DNA from: a virus
IMG/VR virus record: IMGVR_UViG_3300028800_000120
Coordinates: 1 to 52,698 of that record
Length of the DNA: 52,698 nt
Direction: 5' to 3' (one strand)
Below are positions 24,042 to 33,373 of the stretch, piece by piece (position 1 is the first letter of the stretch; each line of letters begins with the position of its first letter). Below the pieces are notes generated by a model. The model worked only from the letters and a program-made list of their open reading frames with translations, searched no databases and had not been told where the DNA came from. Made by a program: the position numbers and the translations under genes.

Positions 24042-25097
24042 ATGTCGCTTCTGGAAGAAGCCGCCACCGACCAATCTCCGCTGAACGCCGCCCTCAAGCA
24101 GGGCATCGAGTTCATCTCGGAGAACCAGCAGATCACCTTCAACCAGTATGTGCGGATCGTGCTGCCGGTTGATGGGTATGTGTTCTGGGTGCGCGCCGAC
24201 CAGTTGAACCCGAAGGCGCTGGCCAACACCTTCGGCTCAAATGCGGTCACACCGAACCAGGCCGCGAGCATCAAGCAATGGGGACCGCAGATCACGGTGA
24301 CCGGCTCGTTCCACTACTCGGCAACGCGCACTTTCGAGGAAGCCGAAAATTTCACGGTCAACCGCGTGCTCTTCACATCGGAAAAGCCGGTCGAGCCGCT
24401 GAACAGAGTGGGGCCCGGAACGCTCTGGATTGGCGAATTCGACAAGCTGAAGTTCGCCTTCGGATCCCATGCGCTGCTCTATCGCGCCGCCAGCATCTGG
24501 CACTATGCCGGCGATGCGGTCTACCCAGACATGGAGACCCAGCTTTTGGAAGACGTTCGGACGTTTTCCAACAAGCAGATCGTTTCGAACAGCCTGCCGA
24601 TTTGGCTGGCCATGAACAATTTCGTGCCGCAGCCCTGGTGGCCTTTCGCCAACACGGTGACGCTTTATCCGTCTTATGCCGTCCCGGCAAACCTGGAGCC
24701 GCCGTGGGGTGTGGTGCACATCGCGCCCGACAGCACCGAAGCGATCGCAGCGGCGCCTCACCTGGGCAAGATGTACAGCCATCACCAGCTGACACAGGAA
24801 AATGTTCGCGTGACGCTTTGGGGCCTGCGTAACGATCAGGCCCAGGACTTCGCGGACTTCGTACAGCAGCAGGCGCAGACCAACGAGGATTTCGGCATTA
24901 TGAACATGCCGGTGGTGCGCGATGAAAAGCGCTTTCAGTCCGAGCTCGGCGCGCTGGCGCAGAAGAAGGTCATCGATTTCCGGATCAATTATCTCCAGCA
25001 CCGGATCAACAATATCGGGCGACAACTGATCAACGACGCGTTCTTTGAGACGATTTACGTCCAGCCCGGCGCGGAAATTATCGAGTCAACCTCTTAG
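24042..25097 (+). CDS. tail/neck structural protein (351 aa)
   Basis: Begins MSLLEEAATDQSPLNAALKQ; mixed alpha/beta with PQITVTGSFHYSATRTFEEA, LTQENVRVTLWGLRNDQAQD and FRINYLQHRINNIGRQLIND. In phages with DUF3383 sheaths a protein of this size and position lies between tail-completion and sheath genes. Specific function unproven. Confidence 0.72.
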   Translation: MSLLEEAATDQSPLNAALKQGIEFISENQQITFNQYVRIVLPVDGYVFWVRADQLNPKALANTFGSNAVTPNQAASIKQWGPQITVTGSFHYSATRTFEEAENFTVNRVLFTSEKPVEPLNRVGPGTLWIGEFDKLKFAFGSHALLYRAASIWHYAGDAVYPDMETQLLEDVRTFSNKQIVSNSLPIWLAMNNFVPQPWWPFANTVTLYPSYAVPANLEPPWGVVHIAPDSTEAIAAAPHLGKMYSHHQLTQENVRVTLWGLRNDQAQDFADFVQQQAQTNEDFGIMNMPVVRDEKRFQSELGALAQKKVIDFRINYLQHRINNIGRQLINDAFFETIYVQPGAEIIESTS

Positions 25098-25110
25098 GGA
25101 GAATTTTCAC

Positions 25111-25719
25111 ATGAGTCAGAACCTTGCCGCGCAAACTCTTGTAAAGGCTGGCGGCGGTGCCGGTTTCGCGCCTGGCGACAAGCGCGGCCTTCCGTTGGTT
25201 GCGCAGGCGCATGCCGCGAACTTCGAGGCGGTCGCCACCGGCAATGTCGGCATCTGCGCCAACTCTGCGGGCGTGACCACCAGCGTGGCCCTGGCCACAA
25301 CCTATCTCGGCATCTGCCTGTCGAACCCGGCCGGCAGCGGCAAGAACCTGAGCCTGATGCGCGTGACCGCCCAGCTCAATGTGGCGCCCGCCGCCATCAC
25401 ATCTTTCGGCCTGATCGTCGGCTATTCGGCGGCCGGCGTCGTGACCCACACCACCGCCCTGACCCCGCTCAATGCGCTGATCGGCGGCGGCAACACGCTG
25501 GTCGGTCTGGTGGACTCCGCCTGCACCATCGTCGGCACGCCCGCCTGGGGTCGCTGGATCGGCGTTCCCGCCAGCCCCACCGGTGAAATCGGGGTGGATG
25601 AAAATGTTGCCGGCGAACTCCTGATCCCGCCGGGCGGCTATGTGGCGGTCGGCACGCTGATCGCGTCGCCCGCCAGCGGCTTCCTCGGCTCCTTCACCTG
25701 GGAAGAAATCAGCCAGTAA
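25111..25719 (+). CDS. beta-rich virion protein (202 aa)
   Basis: ATG at 25111 has AGGGAGA about 8 bases upstream; an upstream in-frame start over the previous gene is rejected. Gly/Ala-rich beta sequence (GNVGICANSAGVTTSVALAT, MRVTAQLNVAPAAITSFGLI, ELLIPPGGYVAVGTLIASPA) is typical of trimeric decoration or fibre-base proteins. Function unknown. Confidence 0.7.
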   Translation: MSQNLAAQTLVKAGGGAGFAPGDKRGLPLVAQAHAANFEAVATGNVGICANSAGVTTSVALATTYLGICLSNPAGSGKNLSLMRVTAQLNVAPAAITSFGLIVGYSAAGVVTHTTALTPLNALIGGGNTLVGLVDSACTIVGTPAWGRWIGVPASPTGEIGVDENVAGELLIPPGGYVAVGTLIASPASGFLGSFTWEEISQ

Positions 25720-25763
25720 CGCTTGCTGGCGTGAAGGGTTGAAGCCTTGAAGAAGGAACCTGC

Positions 25764-27179
25764 ATGAGCACCGAAATCGTCATTGTCAATGTATCGCAGC
25801 AGCTTGCGCCGCTCCCGGCGACGCTGCAGCAGTGCGGCGCCTTCATCAGCCAGGGCGGTACGACCTTGGCGGCCGGCACCTTCGCGGCGCTGACCACCCA
25901 GGCGACGCTGGCCACGATCCAGCCTGCTGCGCTGGCGGTGACCTCAATCACATGGTCTGCCAATGTGGCGACGGTGACGGCGGCTGCAACGCTATCCCGC
26001 ACCACCGGCGACACTTTCGTGACCACGATCGCAGGCGCGACCCAGGCCGGCTACAACGGCACGGTTCTGGCCACCGTGACCGGCGCCAGCACCTTCACCT
26101 ATCCGCTGACCACGAACCCGGGCACATCGCCCGCCACCGGCACCATCACCTACACCCGCCCGGGCGTGGGCGAAGTCTCGTCCATGAATGCGACCTGGTG
26201 GGCACAGCTGAATGCCGGCAACGTGGCACCCTTCGTGCTGGAAGTGGGCAATGTCGAGGACAGCGCCGCGATCACCGCCTTCCAGACCTATCTGACCAAT
26301 AACCCGAACAGCGCCTATGTCCCCGGCGCCACCGGCTATTTCTACAATTATCTCGTGCCGCGGACCTGGGCCAACGCCACCAGCTTCTACACAACCATGG
26401 TCGCGGCCTATAACTCGCCGACTGCGCGGACCAGCTTCTGGTCCACCATGACCTCGGCCAATTACACGAACTTCAGCCTGCTGGACTCGTGCGTGGTCGG
26501 CCTCGTGGAAGCGCCCGGTCTGCCGCTGACCGAGTTCAGTTTGGCGTCCGGCTTCTTCGTGGCGACCAACTACGCCCCGTCTTCCACCAGCAAGGTGCCT
26601 CCGCTCAACAATGCCTTCGTCTATGGCGTGACGCCGTACCCGGTCTCGGGCACGGCCACCACGCTCAACAATTTCAAGGCGGCCGGCGTGAACTGGATCG
26701 GCACCGGCGCGCAGGGCGGCCTGTCGCTGACCACCTTCGTCTATGGCACCACGATGGACACGGTGTCCTTCAACTGGCGCTATTCCATCGACTGGGCGCA
26801 GATCAACCTCAAGGTCGATCTCGCGAACGCGGTCATCAACGGCTCCAACACCACGATCAATCCGCTCTACTACAACCAGGATGGCATCAACCGCCTCCAG
26901 GCGGTGGCGGGCGGCACGCTGAACCGCGGCATCAGCGCCGGCCTGATCCTTGGCAGCCTGGTGCTGACAGAGCTGGACCCGCAGACCTTCCAGAACAACA
27001 TCAATGCGGGCCTCTATCTGGGCCAGTGCGTGATCAATGCCACGCCGTTCCAGACCTACCTGACGGCCAATCCGTCGAACTACAAGCTGGGCCTATACGG
27101 CGGCTTCCAGGCTGTGATGAGCCCTCAGCTCGGGTTCAACCAGATCGTGTTCAATCTCGAAGCCACCCAGTTCGTGTAA
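25764..27179 (+). CDS. contractile tail sheath protein, DUF3383-like, with inserted module (471 aa)
   Basis: Forms the contractile sheath. The N-terminus (MSTEIVIVNVSQQLAPLPAT), the central part (EDSAAITAFQTYLTNNPNSA, GYFYNYLVPRTWANATSFYT) and the C-terminal GTLNRGISAGLILGSLVLTE fit DUF3383 sheaths. Residues 57-134 carry an extra beta module (TIAGATQAGYNGTVLATVTG, then TFTYPLTTNPG) that replaces a short surface loop. It is followed by the tube gene as expected. Confidence 0.86.
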   Translation: MSTEIVIVNVSQQLAPLPATLQQCGAFISQGGTTLAAGTFAALTTQATLATIQPAALAVTSITWSANVATVTAAATLSRTTGDTFVTTIAGATQAGYNGTVLATVTGASTFTYPLTTNPGTSPATGTITYTRPGVGEVSSMNATWWAQLNAGNVAPFVLEVGNVEDSAAITAFQTYLTNNPNSAYVPGATGYFYNYLVPRTWANATSFYTTMVAAYNSPTARTSFWSTMTSANYTNFSLLDSCVVGLVEAPGLPLTEFSLASGFFVATNYAPSSTSKVPPLNNAFVYGVTPYPVSGTATTLNNFKAAGVNWIGTGAQGGLSLTTFVYGTTMDTVSFNWRYSIDWAQINLKVDLANAVINGSNTTINPLYYNQDGINRLQAVAGGTLNRGISAGLILGSLVLTELDPQTFQNNINAGLYLGQCVINATPFQTYLTANPSNYKLGLYGGFQAVMSPQLGFNQIVFNLEATQFV

Positions 27180-27188
27180 GGAGCACGC

Positions 27189-27635
27189 ATGCCCCTCAAT
27201 CCGAATGTTCCGCAGGGCGTCCTAAATCGGGTCCGCGGCTCGCTCCAGATCAGTCAGAACCAGGATTTGAACGTCACCGCGCCTTACCTCGGGTCCGAAG
27301 GCATGTCCTTCAACCCGACCGGCAACGCGGTCGATTACATCCGGACCCTGACCGGCATGGTGCGCTCGCCCGCCCCTTACATGGGCATGGAAGGCACCAT
27401 CCACCTGCTGCGAACGCAGAGCCTTTCGAACCTGTGGAAGAACACGCTGGAGTCTGACGCCTATCTGGGCCAGCTGACCTTGCGGCCGGACGCGTCCCAG
27501 CTCGGCGCCTTCGTCTTCCAGAATTGTTCGATCGCAGGCATGGAGCCGTTGAAAGTCAATGGCACGGATGCCGGCTTCATGGTAAGGGTCGAGGGCGTCT
27601 ATCCCACGAACGGGTCTCTCTACAACAACGCCTGA
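27189..27635 (+). CDS. tail tube protein (148 aa)
   Basis: Directly downstream of the sheath with AAGGAG before the ATG. Sequence ISQNQDLNVTAPYLGSEGMS, then VDYIRTLTGMVRSPAPYMGM and AFVFQNCSIAGMEPLKVNG, with beta-barrel character, fits small tube proteins of contractile tails. It should polymerise inside the sheath around the tape measure. Confidence 0.8.
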   Translation: MPLNPNVPQGVLNRVRGSLQISQNQDLNVTAPYLGSEGMSFNPTGNAVDYIRTLTGMVRSPAPYMGMEGTIHLLRTQSLSNLWKNTLESDAYLGQLTLRPDASQLGAFVFQNCSIAGMEPLKVNGTDAGFMVRVEGVYPTNGSLYNNA

Positions 27636-27644
27636 TAGGTCTGC

Positions 27645-28211
27645 ATGTCCGTCGCCGTCAGCAAGCGTCTGAGCCTGGTCATCCCCATAGAGGTGGATGA
27701 AAAGACCACGTTTCATGTGCATTCCCAGCCGATCCTGTCGGAGACCTTCAAGCATTACCATTCGGTCCTGGCCAAAGCCTTCAACCAGATCCACAGCGGC
27801 GGATACGGAATCGCCGGTGGCAGCCGCGTCGCCGAGTTCATCCTTCAGGATGTGGCCGAGCGCGATGGCACCTGGGAAGGCCCGGCCGGGGTCAAGAATG
27901 GCCTGCTGACCGAGATCGTCCAGCGCACCAATGTCATGATGCCGGGCGAAACCGGCTGGCAGCTGACGCCGCTCTACGATGTCGAGAAGTCAGACCTGAT
28001 CGACGCGGACGATGTTCAGGCGGTGAGGCACGCCCTCGTTTTTTTTACCTTGCTTTCATGGATGCTGCTCAAGCGGGACTTGCCCGCGGTGATGGTCTTG
28101 GTTCTGCTGAACTGGGGCGGGCAGCTTACACCATTGAATGCTACGGAATTTCGGAATTCGTTGCAGACATCGACCGAGACCGGCAGTACAGCCGAGAAGC
28201 CCCCAGCGTAA
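27645..28211 (+). CDS. tail assembly chaperone, 0-frame product (188 aa)
   Basis: Located between tube and tape measure, where chaperones are always encoded. Begins MSVAVSKRLSLVIPIEVDEK; helical middle (FKHYHSVLAKAFNQIHSGGY). The 0-frame tail after the T8 run reads TLLSWMLLKRDLPAVMVLVL and TPLNATEFRNSLQTSTETGS, which resembles the C-terminus of such chaperones. A T8 tract at 28039-28046 lies near the C-terminus, so a longer -1 product is likely too. Confidence 0.75.
   Translation: MSVAVSKRLSLVIPIEVDEKTTFHVHSQPILSETFKHYHSVLAKAFNQIHSGGYGIAGGSRVAEFILQDVAERDGTWEGPAGVKNGLLTEIVQRTNVMMPGETGWQLTPLYDVEKSDLIDADDVQAVRHALVFFTLLSWMLLKRDLPAVMVLVLLNWGGQLTPLNATEFRNSLQTSTETGSTAEKPPA
28040..28046 (+). promoter_or_regulatory. 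predicted -1 ribosomal slippery heptamer T TTT TTT
   Basis: In the 0 frame the codons are GTT TTT TTT ACC, so the heptamer T-TTT-TTT fits the X-XXY-YYZ rule within a run of eight T (28039-28046). A -1 slip joins the first 134 codons to an open frame that runs to 28351. Long T runs are rare in this GC-rich genome. Confidence 0.7.
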
Positions 28212-28351
28212 TTTCCGACCATCTGGACTGGGCCGCCAACGAAGGCTTCGAGCAGGTCATGCGCTTCTATGACCAGACCCGCTGGAAGACGGCGCACGAA
28301 TTCCGCCAGCGCTATCTGATCGAGGCATCGCTGGCCGGGAAGAGGTGGTGA
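28058..28351 (+). CDS. tail assembly chaperone, -1 frame extension (97 aa from first ATG; 101 aa after slip)
   Basis: The frame entered by -1 slippage encodes YLAFMDAAQAGLARGDGLGS, then EFVADIDRDRQYSREAPSVI and FYDQTRWKTAHEFRQRYLIE. The fusion would be about 235 aa, like gpG-gpGT pairs. ATG 28058 has no ribosome site and the frame overlaps the 0-frame gene by 154 bases, so independent translation is less likely than frameshifting. It ends 4 bases before the tape measure start. Confidence 0.65.
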   Translation: MDAAQAGLARGDGLGSAELGRAAYTIECYGISEFVADIDRDRQYSREAPSVISDHLDWAANEGFEQVMRFYDQTRWKTAHEFRQRYLIEASLAGKRW

Positions 28352-28355
28352 CGCC

Positions 28356-30203
28356 ATGGTCATAAAGCCGATCCTGGATGTCGACATCGACCCAGACGAT
28401 AAGCTCGGGCAGTACGTCAAGAAATATCAGGACTACGAAGAGCGCCTGAAGAAGACGCCCGGCATGTGGAGCCAGGCGGCCGGCGAAGCGCAGCACGCCG
28501 CCGATGCTTTCACCAAGAGTTCAGCCGCGCTGCTGGCAATGTTGGACATGGCCGACAAGCTCGGTGAGAAGACCCGCGCCACCCGCAAGCAGGCCGATGA
28601 CACGGCTTCTGCCTGGGCAAAATCCGCCAAGAACACCGCCGCCTTCGCCGTCAATGTTGGCCGCAGCGTCCTGTCCCTGGCCAAGTGGGTTGGTCTGCTG
28701 GAAGGCGCGGCGGGCCTTGTGGGCTTTGGCAGCTTCCTGGGGCTGGAGAAACTGGCCCGGGATGTCGGTGGCACCCGGCGCAGCAGCCTGGGCCTGGGAA
28801 CGACCTATGGCGAGCAGCTGGCCTTCCAGACCGATCTGGGGCGGCTGGTCGACACCAGGGGCTTTCTGGGCGGGGTCAGCGAATCCCTCGGCGACGTCAC
28901 CAAGCGCCGCTTCCTCTATTCGGCCGGCCTCACACCCGGCCAGATCCAGGGCAAGGACACCTACGGGGTCTCCACCGCCCTTCTGTCGAGCATCAAGACG
29001 CTGGTGGACCACACTAAGGGCGACTATTTGGGCAACCTTCTTTCAGCCCGTGGCCTTGGGCAGTTTGGTCTGACCCTCGAAGACCTGCGACGGCTCAAGG
29101 CCACCCCGCGGTCAGAACTCGACCAATACCTCTCCCAGTCTGAAGAAGACCGGCGCAAATTCGAGGTCGATCCAAAGACCCAGAAGGCGTTCCAGGACTT
29201 CGACCGCATGCTCAATGCGTCGAAGACCCAGATCGAGGGCGCTTTCGTGCGCGGCCTCGCGCCACTGACCCCCGAGCTGACCAAGCTGTCCGGATCGTTC
29301 GCAAATGCCGTTTCGTCTTTCCTGGCAGCGCCGGAAGTGAAGCAGGGCATCCAAGACCTGGCAAAATACATCGGCTCGCCGCAGTTCCGCACCGACCTGA
29401 AGAATTTTGCAACCGATATGGGCTATGCCGCCCACAAGATCGCGGACGGCTTGAAGTGGCTCGGGCTGATCCCAGATCACAGCCCGGAAGCGGAAAAGCA
29501 GAAAACGGCGGAAGATAATCGCCGCCAGAACCTGCTCGACGGCGGCAACCGGCCGACCAGCTATCCGGACAGCTCACTGCGCAATAACGATCCGAACCGG
29601 CCTTCCCGCTGGTGGGATCCAGGCAGCTGGCAGAGTGGCCAGGGCGCGGTGGCGCAGCACAGGATTTCGCTGGTCGAGTGGGACAAGGGCTTGCCCAAGA
29701 ACCTGCTATACGGCGTCTATGGCGCGGAATCGGCTTTCGGCAAGAATGCCGGATATTCGAAAGCCGGCGCACTCGGCGCCTTCCAGATGATGGAAGGCAC
29801 GGCCGCGCGCTATGGCGTCCATGACCGGACAGATTTTGATCAGGAATCGCGCGGTGCCGGGTCGTACCTTGCGGACCTGCTGCGCCGATATAAGGGGGAT
29901 ATAAAAAAGGCCCTTGCCGGCTACAACTGGGGCGAGGGCAATGTCGACAAGGACATCAAGCGCTTCGGTGCTGCCTGGGAACAGCACCTCCCGAAAGAGA
30001 CCGCGGGCTACATAAAGAAGGTCTTGGCCATCATGGCGGCCGGCCCAAAAGCTTCTCCGCGCCCCGGAACGCCAGAAGCCTTGAACGCAGCTGCTGGGCG
30101 GACGGCGAAGGTAAAGGTGGACGCGAAGGTGCATGTGACAGTGCAATCTCAGCCTGGTAGCAATCCGGTTGTGAGCGCTTCGACAGTGGCAGCCGGCGGA
30201 TGA
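28356..30203 (+). CDS. tail tape measure protein with lytic transglycosylase domain (615 aa)
   Basis: Sets tail length and probably opens the cell wall during DNA entry. Helical N-terminal region (1-100), hydrophobic segment ~110-130, long helical middle. Residues ~435-555 are an SLT-type lytic transglycosylase: LLYGVYGAESAFG with catalytic E458, GALGAFQMMEGTAARYG, and LAGYNWGEGNVDK. Short for a tape measure; at about 0.15 nm per residue it would suggest a tail near 90 nm. AGGTGG precedes the ATG. Confidence 0.85.
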   Translation: MVIKPILDVDIDPDDKLGQYVKKYQDYEERLKKTPGMWSQAAGEAQHAADAFTKSSAALLAMLDMADKLGEKTRATRKQADDTASAWAKSAKNTAAFAVNVGRSVLSLAKWVGLLEGAAGLVGFGSFLGLEKLARDVGGTRRSSLGLGTTYGEQLAFQTDLGRLVDTRGFLGGVSESLGDVTKRRFLYSAGLTPGQIQGKDTYGVSTALLSSIKTLVDHTKGDYLGNLLSARGLGQFGLTLEDLRRLKATPRSELDQYLSQSEEDRRKFEVDPKTQKAFQDFDRMLNASKTQIEGAFVRGLAPLTPELTKLSGSFANAVSSFLAAPEVKQGIQDLAKYIGSPQFRTDLKNFATDMGYAAHKIADGLKWLGLIPDHSPEAEKQKTAEDNRRQNLLDGGNRPTSYPDSSLRNNDPNRPSRWWDPGSWQSGQGAVAQHRISLVEWDKGLPKNLLYGVYGAESAFGKNAGYSKAGALGAFQMMEGTAARYGVHDRTDFDQESRGAGSYLADLLRRYKGDIKKALAGYNWGEGNVDKDIKRFGAAWEQHLPKETAGYIKKVLAIMAAGPKASPRPGTPEALNAAAGRTAKVKVDAKVHVTVQSQPGSNPVVSASTVAAGG

Positions 30204-30901
30204 GCCTTTCCGACTTCCAGATGAATTACGAATACTCGCCCATCACCTTGGTGGGCGGGATCGCGGATCAGATGGGCGGCTCGCTGCAGATCCTCTATCT
30301 GCTTCAGCCCGAGCTTTTCCCTGGCGGCCCGACCGGTAGCGCGGACCTGACGCAGAACCAACCGCTGGCGCATTTCTATCCGGAAGCCGGCAGCCGCCTG
30401 ATCTTCAACCAGAGCGCCGAATACACGATCGCAAACCAGCAGGTCGCGGCGAACGCGCAAATCGTCCAGGCGCTTCCGATCGCACTGATCATGCAGTGCC
30501 CGGCCCAGACAGAGGGCGGCTACGAGGCGAAGCTGGGGATGTTCCAAAATCTCCAGTCCCAGCTGCAGCAGCACACCGCGAAGGGCGGCACCTATATCGT
30601 CGCAACGCCGGCCATGATCTGGGACAATTGCCTGCTCGACTACATCGAGGATGCGAATGGTGACGGCGAAGCGCAGGCGCAGGTGGCGTGGCGCTGGGTC
30701 TTCCACCAGCCGCTTCTGACGGTGGCGCAGGCCCAGCAGGCGCAGAGCACACTGTTGAGCAAAATCGGTGACGGCACGCAGGTGAACCAGGACGCCAACG
30801 GCCAAGTGAACTGGACCGACCCAAGCAATCCGGTCAACCAGCCGATCCAGTCATCGCCGAACACGGCGACGATCCCGACAGCGGGGGTGCCCCCGTCGTG
30901 A
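30200..30901 (+). CDS. baseplate-region structural protein (233 aa)
   Basis: Begins MSLSDFQMNYEYSPITLVGG; central QTEGGYEAKLGMFQNLQSQL and TYIVATPAMIWDNCLLDYIE suggest the protein that links tape measure and hub in DUF3383-type phages. The C-terminal 40 residues are Asn/Pro-rich and disordered. ATGA overlap with the upstream gene. Confidence 0.7.
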   Translation: MSLSDFQMNYEYSPITLVGGIADQMGGSLQILYLLQPELFPGGPTGSADLTQNQPLAHFYPEAGSRLIFNQSAEYTIANQQVAANAQIVQALPIALIMQCPAQTEGGYEAKLGMFQNLQSQLQQHTAKGGTYIVATPAMIWDNCLLDYIEDANGDGEAQAQVAWRWVFHQPLLTVAQAQQAQSTLLSKIGDGTQVNQDANGQVNWTDPSNPVNQPIQSSPNTATIPTAGVPPS

Positions 30902-31389
30902 CCACCTATTACGCCTATGTGCGGCCGGTCTCCGGGCCCTTCGTCTTTCAACCGACTTTGGATGGCCAGCAATATGTGGTCTCGGTCTGGTGGAATGTCG
31001 CCGGCCAGAGAAATTTCTTCACGGTCCAGCAGCTCGACACCACGGTGGTGCTGACCGCGGGTCTTGTCGGGTCAGATGTCGGAATGCCAATCCAGTCCCT
31101 GACCTGGGATGCGGGCGAGGTGAGTGTCGACACGGTGAACCCGCACGGCTATGCCATCGGCGCAACCCTGGATCTGACGGTCGCGGGCGCAAGTGTGGCC
31201 GCCTACAACGGGATATGGCGCTGCTTTGTGACCGATCCGAACACGCTGTCCTATGACCTGGCAACGAACCCGGGCGCTTCGGCTGTCAATGGCGTGCTGA
31301 GCTATGACATAAACCTCGTGAAGGGATACTTCACCACCAGCACGCTGGTGTACCGCTCGCCCAATGGCACTTTCGAGGTCTCACCTTGA
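30898..31389 (+). CDS. baseplate plug-like protein (DUF6983-like) with inserted module (163 aa)
   Basis: The ends match a small baseplate plug: FVFQPTLDGQQYVVSVWWNV near the N-terminus and GYFTTSTLVYRSPNGTFEV at the C-terminus. Residues 66-138 are an inserted beta module (SLTWDAGEVSVDTVNPHGYA, TVAGASVAAYNG, DLATNPGAS) closely resembling that in the sheath. GTG start overlaps the upstream stop (GTGA). Family call is moderate. Confidence 0.65.
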   Translation: MTTYYAYVRPVSGPFVFQPTLDGQQYVVSVWWNVAGQRNFFTVQQLDTTVVLTAGLVGSDVGMPIQSLTWDAGEVSVDTVNPHGYAIGATLDLTVAGASVAAYNGIWRCFVTDPNTLSYDLATNPGASAVNGVLSYDINLVKGYFTTSTLVYRSPNGTFEVSP

Positions 31390-32390
31390 GAGGGTATGAG
31401 ATCAGCATCTTCGATAAGGGCGGCGGCTTGTGGACTCCGCCGAACCTCGCCTCGATCAACACGGGCGCGAGCTTTTCGAGCCTCATCAACGGCGACAACA
31501 ATCCGGGCGCGCTCAATGTCGAATTCGACATCTGGACGGCGCCCTATCACCAGACGGGCGGCGCGTCGTGGGTGCGCGTGACCGGCATCGGCCTGAAGGA
31601 AATCGGCGACGCTTCGAACCTGAACGGCTTTTCCATCACGGTGAAGGCCGGCATGCGCAAGGGCCTGCCGCTGGCGACAGCCGCCTTCAATGCCGGCCAG
31701 TATGGGACGTTGGTCAACGCGCAGATTTATCAGGCATTCGGAAACTGGGTCGGGGTCGAGCAGAGTCTGGAGCTGATCCTGCAGCCGCCGACCGGCACCA
31801 ATGACGCGCCGGCAAATCTGGTCTTCAATTGGAAAGCAAACACTTCTCTCGAAACGGGAATTCGGCAGACCCTTTCCACCGCCTATCCGGGCTATTCGAT
31901 CACGATAAATATCGCCAAGACGTTGAAACTGCCGCAGGACCAGCAGGGCTATCATTACACGCTGGAACAGTTTTCGAACTATGTTCAGAAGCTGAGCCAG
32001 AACCTGCTTCAGCAAGAAAATTATACGGGCGTGATCATTTCTGTGCTCGACAAAGAAATCTATGTCGATGACGGCACCGTTCCGGGCGACACAAAAACAG
32101 TCCTTGCCCAAGACCTGATGGGCCAGCCGACCTGGCTGGAAGATGGCCTGATCCAGGTGAAGACGGTTTTGCGCGCCGACATAAAGCCTTTCGATCTGAT
32201 GAAGCTTCCGCAGACGCAGGTGACCACCGGCCCGAACGCGCCAAGCCCCTTCACCAATGCCAAGCTGACCTTCCAGGGCGGCTTTCAGGTGCAGACGATC
32301 CGGAATGTCGCGAATTTCCGCATGGCGACGGGAGATGCTTGGGTGACGATTTACGATTGCGCCGCGACCGGTCTGGTGAGCGCGACCTGA
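31386..32390 (+). CDS. baseplate hub-type protein (334 aa)
   Basis: TTG start overlaps the upstream stop (TTGA). Two beta domains (GALNVEFDIWTAPYHQTGGA; LNGFSITVKAGMRKGLPLA) separated by a helical middle with ITINIAKTLKLPQDQQGYHY are consistent with gp27/gpD-like hubs. It is followed immediately by the spike gene, which normally sits on the hub. Confidence 0.72.
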   Translation: MRGYEISIFDKGGGLWTPPNLASINTGASFSSLINGDNNPGALNVEFDIWTAPYHQTGGASWVRVTGIGLKEIGDASNLNGFSITVKAGMRKGLPLATAAFNAGQYGTLVNAQIYQAFGNWVGVEQSLELILQPPTGTNDAPANLVFNWKANTSLETGIRQTLSTAYPGYSITINIAKTLKLPQDQQGYHYTLEQFSNYVQKLSQNLLQQENYTGVIISVLDKEIYVDDGTVPGDTKTVLAQDLMGQPTWLEDGLIQVKTVLRADIKPFDLMKLPQTQVTTGPNAPSPFTNAKLTFQGGFQVQTIRNVANFRMATGDAWVTIYDCAATGLVSAT

Positions 32391-33022
32391 TGCAGTCTCC
32401 CAGCAATGCCCAAAAAACTCCGTTTTCCATGGCGCTGGAGAAGTTCACCAAGAAGCGCGCGCTGGATGCCTACAATGCGCTGGGCAAGGGCCTGCCGGCA
32501 TCGGTGGTGAGCGTCACCGGCTCCATCGTGACGGTGAAGTTCGAGCTGCAGTCGCCGCCCTTCAATCTGCCGAACGTGAAGGTGCCGATCATCAGTCCGG
32601 AATACATCCGCTACCCGACACAGGTTGGCGATCTCGGCGTGGTGGTGCCTTTCGATGTTCTGCTTGGCGCCATCAGCGGAATAGGGGGCAGCGTCGCGCG
32701 CCTGGATGTGCCGCCGAGCAACCTCGGGGCGCTGGTCTGGACCGCAATATCAAATGTGAACTGGTCTACCGCGCTGGACCCGAACAAGATCGAGCTTTAC
32801 GGTCCAAATGGATTCTACATCCATGACACGGCCGCGAACTGCAGCATCACCGGCGACAAGAATAATTTGACGATTACGGCAAAGACGACGCTGACGTTGC
32901 AGGTGGGGAGCAAGTCAATCGTGATCAATTCGAGCGGCGTGACCATCGACGGAAAGCTGTGGGATACCCACCAGCATACCGGGGTGACTACCGGCGGAAG
33001 CAACACCGGCGGCCCGGCATGA
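32390..33022 (+). CDS. baseplate spike protein, gpV/gp45-like (210 aa)
   Basis: Forms the membrane-piercing tip. An OB-fold-like N-terminal half (ASVVSVTGSIVTVKFELQSP, YPTQVGDLGVVVPFDVLLG) is followed by repeating beta strands (LTITAKTTLTLQVGSKSIVI). The C-terminal tip DTHQHTGVTTGGSNTGGPA carries the HxH motif that binds iron in Mu and P2 spikes. ATG shares one base with the hub stop (TGATG). Confidence 0.85.
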   Translation: MQSPSNAQKTPFSMALEKFTKKRALDAYNALGKGLPASVVSVTGSIVTVKFELQSPPFNLPNVKVPIISPEYIRYPTQVGDLGVVVPFDVLLGAISGIGGSVARLDVPPSNLGALVWTAISNVNWSTALDPNKIELYGPNGFYIHDTAANCSITGDKNNLTITAKTTLTLQVGSKSIVINSSGVTIDGKLWDTHQHTGVTTGGSNTGGPA

Positions 33023-33363
33023 GGGTCTATGGCCGGGTGACAAACCCCGATGGCTCAAAGACCTGGGTGACGGTTCAGACCGCGCCGAACGGCGACAACA
33101 CCGCCGTCTATGTGACCGCGCTGGTCCAGTTCCTGAAGCTGAACATCAACGAGAGCCCGTTCTATGCCAATTGCGGCATCCCGAGCTATCCTTCGGTGCA
33201 CCGGCAGATTCCGCCGGATTTCTATGCGCAGAAGGCCCAACGGCTTTATGCCCAGTATTTCGGGTCTCTGGCGATCACAAAGACGAGCAATAACCCGCCG
33301 ACCTATCAGGTAAGCCTCCTGACAAAACAAGGCGGCCGCCTGTCCTTCCCGGTGGCTGTGTGA
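33019..33363 (+). CDS. small baseplate wedge-type protein (114 aa)
   Basis: ATG at 33019 overlaps the spike stop (ATGA), deciding the start. Contains VTALVQFLKLNINESPFYAN, CGIPSYPSV and IPPDFYAQKAQRLYAQYFGS, in the position and size range of gp25/W-like wedge proteins. Family assignment is by context and helix pattern. Confidence 0.66.
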   Translation: MRVYGRVTNPDGSKTWVTVQTAPNGDNTAVYVTALVQFLKLNINESPFYANCGIPSYPSVHRQIPPDFYAQKAQRLYAQYFGSLAITKTSNNPPTYQVSLLTKQGGRLSFPVAV

Positions 33364-33373
33364 GAGGGCCGGA

